A stretch of 64,000 nt of DNA from Trichosphaerium sp. ATCC 40318. Lineage: Eukaryota; Discosea; Flabellinia; Trichosidae. Positions 38,694 through 49,072 of the stretch are shown piece by piece. The stretch covers positions 186,001-250,000 of the forward strand of contig JALMLS010000466.1 of the NCBI GenBank assembly GCA_038496445.1, read 5' to 3'. The position numbers were made by a program, and so were the translations under genes. Below the pieces are notes generated by a model. That model searched no databases. It was not told the DNA's origin and saw only the letters and a list, made by a program, of their open reading frames with translations. Position 1 is the first letter of the stretch. Each line of letters begins with the position of its first letter.

Positions 38694-41183
38694 TTACTCT
38701 GTTTTTTTATTACAATCACAATTATAGCGCTTACAGTCCTTACATTTCCAATAAGATCTCATATCTTTAAGTAAGTTTACGAGTTCGATAATGAGGTCAT
38801 CATAATCCGCTTTCTTGGCCAGGTTGAGAGCATTAGACCATCCAAAAAACATGTTCGTGCTTCGTTCATGAAACAGCAGTTCTCTGAGATTGTCTTCTTC
38901 TTTGGCGTCATAGTTTGGTTTGCATGTGATAGCTGCCCACTTATCATAAGCGGCATCCCAGCTCTTTTTGTTAACGCTGCAAAGGTAGGCCAATACGAAG
39001 ACAAAAGATTGTAGGTCGTCAGAAGGTTGGTACCTGACTAGCTTCTTAGAACCAAAGGAACACAAGACATGATGTGGAGCATATTTTAGGGTCCCTGCGA
39101 TAACCACTGGTACGCCAGGAGCCACAGTAGAACCCCAGTCGATCAGCAAAGGCTTAGCGTTTGCAAACATGATATTAGATGTAGAAACATCCCTAAAATA
39201 ATATCAGTACTGACACATAGTACGATAAGAAAAATGCAAACATAAAGTGACATGCGCTTCACTGAAAATTTTTGACACATTGCGTGCGGTGTCAATGTGA
39301 AAAAAAACCAAGTCGACATACCTATGAATTATTTTCATTTCGTGCGCGATCTTTAGCGTACTAATGATACCAGAGATAAATCCATAAGTGTCTGCAACAT
39401 CACCCCAATTTTTTATTCTCGTGCCAACAGGACTTAAAAAAATATGATCTTGAGTGTAATGAACCTGCAATAAAAAATGTTAGCAAAAGAAAGAAAAAAA
39501 AAAAAAAGAAATGATGGGTTGCGTACCAAGTTAGGTACACTAGAAACTTTCTTAAGCTTCTTGTAAATGTTAATTTCCTCGTGAATGAACTGTTTACGGT
39601 CTGGTTTAAATTCCTTGACCGCAACTATTCTTGTATCCTTCCCGTCTTTGGTAGGAATTTGTAGCGAATAAACTACAGCTGAAGCGCCAATACCCAAAAT
39701 TCCGCCAGCCAAGTACTCCGTATCTTTATACGTGAATTTTTTGATGCGAAAGCCCAGCGCTTCAGGAGTTTGGTTGAGCATTGTGAACAGATATTTCCCG
39801 CCCACACCATCAATGTCGTACGGCCCACACGTGAAGTAGCTTGGGTTTTTCAGCTCCTCACGTGTTGCCATCGAAATCTTCAGAAACATGACTTTGTCAA
39901 AGTTCATAAGTATGGCATATGCCTCCGTGCGCGTTTTTTGGGCATAAAGGAGCTTGTGGAGGTAATGCCATGTTTGTCCCTTCTCTGCAGTTGTAAAATC
40001 CGCTAAGAAAACATTTAGTACAATGAAAGAAAGAGAGGAAAAAAAAAAGAAAAAAAGAGAAAGCGTACCAGTTCCCTTTTTGAGTTCCCAAATTATGGCG
40101 ATTTGGTGGATCTTGACCTTGTCGTTCTCGCCTATTTTTATAGATTTGGGTACAACGGCAAGGTCAGGCTTTGATATTTTGTGTTGAGGTATTTCCCCAA
40201 CTACGTTTTGTACATGTGTGTCATGCACAAGCATGTGGCGCAGGAGGTCTGGACGGGCCTTGAAATACTTTCCAAGGAAAACATTGAACTTGGTCTCCTT
40301 CTTCCAATCCCGTTTGCGAGCACCGTCTTTGTAAAGAAAATCATCAGGGTAGATGATATTTTCTAGAACTTCATAGAAGAAAGCGACAAGAATGACCAGG
40401 GCGTCTATGTGTACGCCAAGACAGTCGTAGTCTACAGGAAAAAAAGTTAGTGATTTAGAAAATTCTTCGAAAAAAAAAGTGTACGTACCTTTTTCTATAA
40501 TTTCATCGAGAGTCTTATCTCTTATCGAACTGAAGGCGATTAGAAGCGCCATTTGAAGGAACGCGCAATTAGTAACCGCCAAACCAACTTTAAGGCGTTT
40601 AGTTGTAGTTTTCAAGGCTGTACATTCGCCTTCCAATGTTGTAAGTTTGGTACTATGTTCAGCTTTGGTCTTGTCATGCTCGGCTTTTTGAGCAGCCAGC
40701 TTAGCATTGAATTGAGCGGCAAAGGCGCCCATTTGAACCGTGATATCTGCTTGCCGAGCTTTACGAGCAACCTCGGCATCGTACTCAGCTTGCCTGGCTT
40801 TGGACTTGGTGTTACGCTTACGCTTTTTGATCTTAAATAGGGCGTTGTTAACCTCTTCACGTTGATAACTGGCCCGCTCCAGCATCAACTGATCTCCTTC
40901 GTTGTCTAAAGTGAGTTAGAACAAAAGTCGAAGTTGACAGTAAGTTGAATAGTTAAAAAGATAGCGAAAAGTTTTAGAGCTTTTAAACTGTTAACAACGT
41001 ACGCATAGTTGTGTAAATGGCTTCAATTAGAGCGGTCTTTCGCAATGTGGAGTAGCGCGTCATCTCCCAAGCCTTTGCTATTGCGCGAAGTCTAATACAT
41101 GAACAATCGGCTAGGTCTGTCCTAGTCATTACTGTACGGGTAGGTGTGAGTGTGAAAGAGGAAGTAGTAGTAGAGAGAGACAT
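38694..41183 (-). CDS. Crinkler-like PD-(D/E)XK nuclease-protein kinase fusion
   Basis: Domains in order: a Ser/Thr-rich start and a SAP/HeH-like helical motif (RTDLADCSCIRLRAIAK, about 41100); a Lys/Glu/Ala coiled coil (40.6-40.88 kb); a restriction-endonuclease-like region with KPDLAVVPK (about 40150-40172) and IAIIWELKKG (about 40072-40100), giving the D...ExK pattern; then a protein kinase domain. The kinase shows GGILGIGASAVVY (Gly loop), RIVAVKEF (lysine), EEINIYKKL (helix C Glu), IIHRDVSTSNIMF (HRD and Asn, split by an intron near 39180-39320) and LLIDWGST (DWG replacing DFG). All catalytic residues seem present. A Cys-rich end (CKDCKRYNCDC) precedes the stop at 38694. This order matches the nuclease-kinase class of Crinkler/CR-type proteins of oomycetes, fungi and other eukaryotes. 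No Crinkler header domain was recognised. Confidence 0.78.
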
Positions 41184-41413
41184 TGTTGAGTTGTTGTTGA
41201 GGTTGTTGTTGATGGTTTGTTATGGTTAAAAAAGAGCTTTTTCACGGATAGTTTTGGTGCCCAAAAACTGTAGTAATCTTCTCAAAGAGATTATTGAGGT
41301 TATGTGCGTACTTGGGGTAGGTGGTTCATCATCGCTGTCAGTCATTTATGGTTGTATATCAACGACAAAGTGTAAAATCTTTGTTGAATTCTAGAACGTG
41401 ATATATTTTTTTT

Positions 41414-41661
41414 GAGCTTTCATAAAGCTCCGAGTTTTTATTGTATTATGAATCTACGGTAAAAACCCTACCAAAAAAACTAAGATACGTTAACGGAGAT
41501 TTTTGTTTTATCAATCAATGAACACAAAAAAAAAAAGAAAAAAAAAAGCGTTTCAATGGTATTGGTTTCGATGGTAATGAGCCTCGGCATTACCATTCCC
41601 AATCGAACACAATCTAGAATTACCGCGGTATTTAATGAAAAAAAAAATACCCGATATCGGG
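41414..41661. repeat. Cluster of four palindromes upstream of the nuclease-kinase gene
   Basis: Perfect inverted repeats: GAGCTTT-CAT-AAAGCTC (41414-41430), ATGGTAATG-8 nt-CATTACCAT (41571-41596), TACCGCGGTA (41621-41630) and CCCGATATCGGG (41650-41661). They are separated by poly-A tracts. Function unknown. Confidence 0.7.
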
Positions 41662-41915
41662 CAGTTCACGTTTTTTGACACCTTCACCACACGTGACAAA
41701 AGGTCAAATGAAAATTCTATCGAAACAGTTGAAAAAAGATAAAAAAAAACCGTCTTTTGTGAGTACTCTATTTCCTCATTTCAGGATGAATTAAACACAA
41801 GATAAAAGACACTTTCGAATTTGGCTTTTTTTAATCGAAAAATCTCGTATCACAGCCGAAAATGTGTTTCGTTTCTCAAAAACGTATCACGACTCAAAAA
41901 CCGTATCCAGCACGT

Positions 41916-41995
41916 GTTGTTATGTTGTTACGTCCCGTACAACCAATAGATATCGTATTGTTATTGGCTGTACGGACATTCAAGATCATAACAAC
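41916..41995. repeat. Two-tier inverted repeat, 80 nt
   Basis: An outer stem GTTGTTATG/CATAACAAC (41916-41924 with 41987-41995) encloses an inner stem CCGTACA-A-CCAATA paired with TATTGG-C-TGTACGG (41935-41948 with 41962-41975). The loop is 13 nt. It could be a cruciform-forming site, a miniature element or a small structured RNA. Confidence 0.7.
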
Positions 41996-42510
41996 AAGAA
42001 TGAAATAAGAAAATATTTGCTGAGCTGAATGGCGCCTTTGTTTTGAATAAACGCGCCAAGCACCGTTTTTTTTGTTGAAAATAATAAATACGGATACCAA
42101 TTACGTGTATTTACGATGTTTTAATGACTTATAAGCTGTTAAAGGCAAAAAATTAATATTTACCTGTATTAACGCGCCAAGGCCACAATATTGGTGTTTT
42201 GATAGCTTCTCAAGCTTTGTTACGGCGAAAAAGCTGTTTTCGTTTGTTTAGTGCGTTTACGCCTGTCAAATACCGTACCCTTCAATATAGATCCGCTATT
42301 GTCGTTCTCACAAGCAATACAAAACTAACAGAAACGCTTAACGACTTTTTCAGCAACCTGTTGTTCAGAAGAGGCGAAAACGCTTATACTCGACCGTATG
42401 CACCTTCTCTTAGACTCAACTCGATATAGAATCGCGAAAACGCTCAACACAGGTGTTTTAAACCACTCACTTGCTTTTTTTTCTCGAGACTTACAATGTC
42501 CGATGTTCTT

Positions 42511-43870
42511 TTATTTCTTGCTGACTTTCCACTCTTGCCATTTACCAATATGTTCCTTACCCCAACTGACACCAACGTCACCTTTCTTTTCAACTGTATC
42601 TCTGTAAAAATAATGTACATCTCCGCTTCTTGTACCAATGACAATTGTTTGACACATTGTACCAAATTGATTATTGTACACAGGAATTTCCGTAAAAATA
42701 TGTTGTAACCTAATACTATGAGTTTTAGATATCTATAGTATGTTCGTACCTTTGGTGATGTGTCATCCCAGCCATTAAACCCATTGAAATGCCCAACAAA
42801 CAGAAAACCAAGGTTGGAAAAGTGAAACCAAAAGTGACGAAAGAGAATAAGAAGAAAAGTGGAAACAAAATTAGTATCAAATACATCGCTGTCTTTAATC
42901 CTACGCGTGAAGTAATGAGTCTAAGAAATACAACAATAACTACGTTATCAAAACATACCTGGTTGAAATCGTCTAATGCCACCAAACTTGAAAAACTTTG
43001 ATAGAAAGGGTAAAACAGGATGGCTCTAGAATCAATAAATGTTATTTAGTGAGCCATTTACTATAGCCGTACCTGTTTAGATGTCATCACATCTCCCAAC
43101 CTATTCCTTAGCTCACATACTCCTTGATACGATGTGTCACTATTAACAAGGTATCTATCAACTTCTCTTTTCAACTCGGCTTTCAAATATGGAGTTTTAA
43201 GATACTCATCATGAAGTCTATCATTCCCAATCACGTGAATACCTATTCTCCACACGTGTTATCCAATAAGATTTACACAACATAGCAAACAAAACCTACC
43301 TGTTTTAAGTACTTCATGAGTTGACGATGGATCTGTAGTGGCGAAATTGGAGAGGTAGTTCAACTGGAACGGACTTTCGAATACATTTCCCCAAAGCAAA
43401 TTCATTGGAGCAAATTGGAATCTAATGTGGTCTTATTAGTGGTTTTTCAAGCTTGGTTGTATTCTAGTACTTTTGTACTAGTGATTTTACGTCTTCTCCA
43501 CCATTAATTATTGTGTACACTAAGCCACCACGGCCTTTTCGGGGTTTTTTTGTGTTTGCTGTCTGTTGGCTTCCAATGTTTGTTACTGCGCTAAAATTAC
43601 CTATTGACAACGTCTTAGTATCCATTTTAACGGTTTAGGCGCACCTGTACTTGTATTTATACCAAACCAAGTCCCATTGGCTCGTAAGTCTTTGCCAGCG
43701 AGTATACCATTGCTGTCAATGCTTGCAGGCGTGGAAGGGCGATTCTATTAATAATGAACAAAACGACACCAATTTCGCGGCTTCTGGCGCACTATGAACT
43801 CTTCTCTGTTTGACACGATAACAAATGCCAAGTCTCCTTCTTGTAATACTACAACGCCTATAATACACAT
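42511..43870 (-). CDS. TANGO2: TANGO2 / NRDE family protein
   Basis: Homologue of TANGO2, linked to Golgi/ER organisation and, more recently, to haem and lipid handling. The start MCIIGVVVLQEGDLAFVIV (ATG 43868-43870) and the NREEF...RP motif across the first intron are the family signature, followed by ILAGKDLRANGTWFGINTSTG and NFSAVTNIG. Later exons read GRGGLVYTIINGGED, FQFAPMNLLWGN, SNFATTDPSSTHEVLKTG, REVDRYLVNSDTSYQG and, at the end, QFGTMCQTIVIGTRSG, the usual C-terminal block, with TAA at 42511. Odd: an in-frame exon at about 42754-42903 encodes about 45 hydrophobic residues (two membrane-like segments) just before the C-terminal block, where family members have none that I know. Introns are about 35 to 60 nt. 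Confidence 0.87.
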
Positions 43871-44337
43871 CCACTACTTTGTGTTGTACTTCACCGAACC
43901 AAATAATTTTTCCTAAGGCAGCGGATTTAACATTAAGGGGCCCTTAAGCGACTGATGAAAAATCCAACTCCCAATAAGTAACAAGCACGTGCATTTTGCA
44001 ACTATGACGTTGGGCTTGATAACGTAAAAGGAGTGGATGCTATCACAATGGAATTTAGAAGAGTACCAAAGCTGGCATGGTGTACATAAGGCTATCGTCA
44101 CTAATGAAGTTAAATAACACAATTATCAAGTCCATACTATCACACTTGGAAACAACTTAAAAGGAGGTGGCCTGGAGTAATTGACTGTTCGTTTACCTTC
44201 AAAAACTATAGATTTACAAAATCTAAAGAATGGGTATTTTACTAGATTTTGTTGTATACTTTTAGACAGAATTTATAAAGACGGGTGTAGCACAATGGTA
44301 ATTGTTTTTATTTCCTAATCTGAGTTGTTGTAACACT
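43871..44337. other. Intergenic, no gene seen
   Basis: About 470 bp between two minus-strand genes. A CACGTG at 43986-43991 lies upstream of TANGO2. No frame is supported. Confidence 0.5.
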
Positions 44338-47300
44338 TTAAGCCATTACAAGATCATAAGCGTGATAGGCAGTACCTCTATCTACCAATGAGCAACCGTT
44401 ACAGCATTCAACCTTTGTCTGACAAAAACACTGGCCAGCGCGTATGTCATTATAAGTGATGCTGCGATCGAACATTGTAATCTTGTCTGTGCATTCAGGA
44501 TCCAAGCTAGCAGCCATAGCACACTCTGATGGGAAGAAACCATCAGTTTTTTCTTTTCTGCCATCGAATCTAAGTTGTTTATGACATAGCGCAGAAACTT
44601 CGTTATTTGTTCCATTACAGCTGTAATGGTTCTCTCCGTTCACTTTAGTCCAACTGTTCTTTGCGCCGTTGCAAGCCATACTCGACTGTTTGTTGATTAA
44701 CGTAGGTACCTCTGGCTTGTCAACTACTACAGGTTCAAGGTCACAGTTTATACAATCTTCAGAGAGCGGCCAGCTTGGTATGGTTGTAAATGATAAGTCT
44801 TTGTTGAGTTCTCTTGTTTTGCAGTCGATACATCTATCTCCGTGTCTCCATGGTATTTCTTTTACTGTCTCTGCTTCATATCCCGGAAATACACGGCCAG
44901 TTCCTCTCACGTAACATGTGGCTCTATAGGCGGGATCATCCTCAAAGACTATCTCTGTTTCTCCAAAGGTATCGGAAGGTATTCTTGCTACTACAGAGAA
45001 ACAAACGTTTATATCTTCAGGGTTTTCTATTGCCGTAAAGTTGTCGAAGTTCTCAAAACAACCGTTGTCAACAAGTGACGCTTCTTCTGCGTATATTGAT
45101 GCAACTGATAGAGGCATAACAGCGATACCATAACAGTTTGAACCACATGTTCGAGCGCAGTAAGACAAGTCAGTGTAGATTTTAGTACATGCTAAAAAAA
45201 CAGTATTAGAAAATGGTTTTTGAAAGTAAAGTTCGTACTTCCGGCACTTCTGTAGTCTGGGAAGTAACAGTGATCCACACGCCTAAGCAAAAGTATAAGT
45301 ACAATAGATATTCATGTATTTTAAAGAACGTACGTGTATGATGTCACATTTTCTTTAATTCCGTAAATATTCTCAACTTGATGATCAACATAATCAATAT
45401 CTGTACAATCACGATATCCATTCCAGTACCAATGAACAATATACCTTCCCTTTTCAGAGCGTTCAGGCATCTTAATCTTGACAACATCAGAATCTTGATT
45501 TCTCTTGATGTAATGTCTATCTCTGTAAACACCTTCAATCCAAGGCATATCTGGATGTTCGTATTCAGCGTAATTGTCTTGACGAAACTCTGGTTTGTAT
45601 TCAAACAACTTTGCGTTAGCTCCCCATGCTCCAAAAGCTTCTGGTCGAGGTATAAAGTCAGGATCAGTCATGGGAATCTCTGGTCCTAAGTAGGAGTCTC
45701 CATCTGCTGCACCACGGTTTTTAAAACGTCTGTGTACAACACGAAGTGTTGAGATTGCTGATGCAGGCGCTTCGTTAAAGTACTGTTGAAACAGCTTGTT
45801 TGAGTGGAGTTTTAATTTATCCTCGTTATCCTTGTGAACAATTGCAAAGTAAGATACACTTCCGTGACCTTGAACATTTTCTAGTTCAAACTCCTGACCA
45901 GGACCAACTTGGACGTGAGGTCCCTCTTGAATAACAGGCGGACAAGGTGTTACTGTGCTCGCACGTGGTGATCGGCTAACGCTTGTAAGCCAGTTGTGTC
46001 CGTGAGCCGAAGGCAATGCAATGAGAGCGATGAGTAGTAGTCCAAGGATAAATGGAGTTGAAGTGCGACCGTTTTGGGATGTGAATAAAGCCATACCGAA
46101 TGTGCACAAGCAAAGCAACAAAACGGAGATGATTGGGCGGGAGGATGAAGATGAGTCATTTGGATCGTCGATTGGAGATCCACTGTCGGATGGTATAGTA
46201 GTATTATCTACTGGTGCTAGGGTAGCATCCAAGCATCGACAAAAGCGCATGCTTAGAGAAGAAGTTAGTAAAAAACAAAGAAGAAAAGTTAGATGTAAAC
46301 ATACCCGTCTTCATCACTTGTACTCTTTGCATCACAAGTTACTGCATCGTTAGACCGGCCTTGAGCTCCACATCTTGTATCATCGTAGTAGCAAAACCCT
46401 TCTGTACTTTGTGTTGTACCAAGAGCGCTACATCCGCTGAGGAAGGGTTTCGTGCATAAAAAGCCAGCTACTTTCAATTCGGAGATAATGTTATCAATGC
46501 TGTTTATACTCTCCAAAGATACCAAGTCACATTGAAGATTTTCCATCTCACATCGCTCAGTACAAGATTGGCCAACCTTTGAAAGAATTAGACATTAAAT
46601 AATTAGTTATTAGCACAGTACCTCAGATTGGAACCATCCTGTGTTTGTTGGAAGTGACTCACTTGACTCTGTCATTGTGAAGTCGCCATCCATATTTGGC
46701 CACCAAAAGTCACCAGTATTGGCATCACCGCTCTTTATGAGTGCTCTGAAAGTTATTTTTCCAGTACCCTTTGGTGGAGCTACAAACGCAATAGTCGATC
46801 TCAAAGGCTTCAACTGAGCACTCGCGTGCATCAACGTATGAGCGCAAGTTTGATGATCAGAATCCCAAGGCAACTGAAATGTGGCTAAACATACGTGTAA
46901 GTTCATGTTTCGGTTCTGTAAACATCACTGCGGTAAAAAAAGATGAAAAAAAGCTTCGACAAAGATGTGACTAAGAAAGTAATTTAATTTTTGTTTACGC
47001 ACGTGGGGAATCACTTGATAGCTTCCATTCCCCTACGTGATTATTGTTCGAATCTTCGGCATACCTTAAAAACAATATTAGTCAGTTGCTCATGGAGAGG
47101 GAACCCAAAAAGGGCAAGATGACAAAAGATAAAAGTGATCGTACATCATCAACCCTCTGTACTTCGACCGGTACTTTGTGGTAAGTACGGTTACTTCGAT
47201 GATACTCCCAGGCACATACTCGGTCTGTGGGCTATCCTGTGGGCCAACGAAAACCTTGTAGTCATCAGTCCGGACTGTCTTTGTCGCCCAACTCATGAGT

Positions 47301-47521
47301 GGTTCTGGTATAGTTTCACATATCAAGCGGTCTGGTACTTGCACTTTCACGCCATTTTGGGTTACTGTTTTGTTCTTCCAATCAGTCGGAGGGCATCCCC
47401 AGTCAGTAGCTGTAACGTTACAATGGAAGATAGTATCAGGACTAGCGCTTGAAGCGGAAAAGGAACTCGATACAAAGAAGACTAAAGTGATAGTAACAAT
47501 GCAGTATAACGCTGCTGACAT
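44338..47521 (-). CDS. Secreted/membrane Reeler-domain protein with large Cys-rich ectodomain
   Basis: ATG 47519-47521 begins a signal peptide (ALYCIVTITLVFFVSSSFSA). A Reeler (reelin) domain follows in two or three exons: PGSIIEVTVLTTKYRSKYRG, then FQLPWDSDHQTCAHTLMHAS, RSTIAFVAPPKGTGKITFRA and a DFWWPNMDG segment (46.6-47.2 kb). A Cys-rich region and an acidic Ser/Thr linker come next. Two hydrophobic segments follow (RPIISVLLLCLCTFGMALF and FILGLLLIALIALPSAHG, 46.0-46.14 kb) and run without a stop into HNWLTSVSR and a second globular ectodomain with IVHWYWNGYRDCTDID (about 45410-45460). The last exon (44338-45175) has many cysteines. The protein could be a fusion of a Reeler membrane protein with an extracellular domain that has its own leader. 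Function unknown; adhesion or polysaccharide binding is plausible. Confidence 0.7.
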
Positions 47522-48974
47522 GGCTCACTAGGGTAGAAATTTAGACTTAACTTTGGTGTGGCTAAGAACAAAAATAGCTCTGGCTTGTCAAAGCAAATAC
47601 ACGTGCGTAAAATTATTTAAAGGTATTTTAAGATTTAAATTACAAGCTTATTTACCTTCGTTTTGAACCTTTTGTGATGCAAGTGTTGTTATTAGCGTGG
47701 TATGTTTGAATAAAAGAAAAAAAGACACAAAAGAAGCACATCAAAAATGTGTTTCGGTAAGAACAGAGAATTTTGAGTTTGTACAGAGAATTCGTAGGTT
47801 GTCGATACGGAGGTTCATCTGCTCACTATTGTAGAAAGGAACAGCGTATGATTTGGGTTACATATGACGCGAGCCACTCCGAACAATTCGGATAAACCTT
47901 CCTACTAGCGTGTAACAACAATTTTACGCTATAGCTGCACGTTGCAATGCTCTACGGAAATAATACGCCACTTTTTATTTGATAAAATAACAAAACTTCG
48001 TGCGAATTGTCATCACGTGATAATTTACACATTTTTTGGATATTTTGCGTTGTTTTAGTAAAAGTTGTATTGTTTGAAAACGTGATATAAAGTACAAAAT
48101 GTTTTTGTAGGCGCGCCTATGTGAATCCAAAAATATTATAGAAACAGCGTACAGACGTGTATAGGCATCTAAAATTTGTCGTCATTACCACTCAGCAAGT
48201 ACTGTAACTTATATACTACACTTTCCCTATTGTTACAATATTCATACTTTTACAAAAGCCTGACAATGGATTAAATGCTGGCTTCAGGTATACAGGGTGC
48301 TATTTTCAAAACAAAAGTATTGTGATTGTTTCTCAAACCCAAACTCGCGACGAAGTTTATCTTACAAGAAGTAAAGTTGTTATAACACGTCATTAACGAC
48401 GTATTCGTATTCTTGAAGATTCCAACCATTAAGAGCCGTATGGAGCGTGAGGATAAAAGTGTTTTAATATCACACTCTTCAGTAGTTGTGAACTCAATGG
48501 AGTCACGTACTAGTCAGGTTTCTTTTAGCGATCAATTCACTCTCACAAGTGAGGGATACTAAAGGCAAATGTATGCTTCTGTAGACGACACATTTTCCAC
48601 AAAATGTGTATGAAAATCCTCCCAAGATTCTTTGTCTTCTCAGTTTTTGTTCAAAACAATTCGAGTATAGGAACCTCATATTAGAGTGCTGTTCGCTTTC
48701 AGTCAGTCCGTTTGCTTCGTTCGGGACAAAAAACCCGACCTTCCTCACAAAATGTCATCCAATGTTGGGTATCGCGGTTATTTTAATTGTGCGAAGTAGT
48801 AAATCTGTTAGAGTTGTATTGAAACAGTATCCGTGGTGTAGAGTAAGTAATCTTCAACCTCGAGAATCTTGATTGAACTGAAAGTGATACTAGTAATACT
48901 GAAACTGACACTAGTAATAGTAGGAGTTTATTGTTAGACATTTTCTCTTTTACTTTGTACATTGGTTTTTTTTT
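47522..48974. other. Long intergenic region, no assembled gene
   Basis: About 1.45 kb. Contents seen: a 12-bp palindrome TAGGCGCGCCTA (48108-48119), a hairpin TCCGAA-CAA-TTCGGA near 47878, CACGTG at 48014-48019, and short frames on both strands at 48440-48870 (from ATG 48440, MEREDKSVLISHSSVVV; on the minus strand, KVGFFVPNEANGLTESEQ) that I could not join into a gene. The right end is the 3' flank of the deiodinase-like gene. Confidence 0.4.
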
Positions 48975-49020
48975 TCAAGTGTAATAATTCCGCAAGAGGG
49001 TTTAAAAACTACACCTTCAT
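48975..49020 (-). promoter_or_regulatory. SECIS element (selenocysteine insertion) in 3' UTR
   Basis: On the minus strand the element begins ATGA and ends TTGA, giving the non-Watson-Crick quartet. Between them AGGTGTAGT pairs with ATTACACTT (9 bp with two G-U), then, after a 2-nt bulge, TTTT pairs with GGAA-side bases. The apical loop begins with AAA, 13 nt after ATGA, where the conserved adenines belong. A lower helix TTGTACA/TGTACAA flanks the quartet. It starts 53 nt after the stop codon of the deiodinase-like gene, as expected for a eukaryotic SECIS. Confidence 0.85.
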
Positions 49021-49072
49021 ATCGTGTACAAGAAACAAAAAAAATTCATTAGAATCAAATATCTAAGCCAAT

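Noticed and set aside
47135-47452. 105-codon plus-strand frame
   Set aside because: It lies opposite the first Reeler exon, which has a clear signal peptide and domain.
47755-47785. Two ACAGAGAATT strings resembling the U6 snRNA core
   Set aside because: No AGATTAGCA-like segment, no U6 stem and no T-run terminator nearby.
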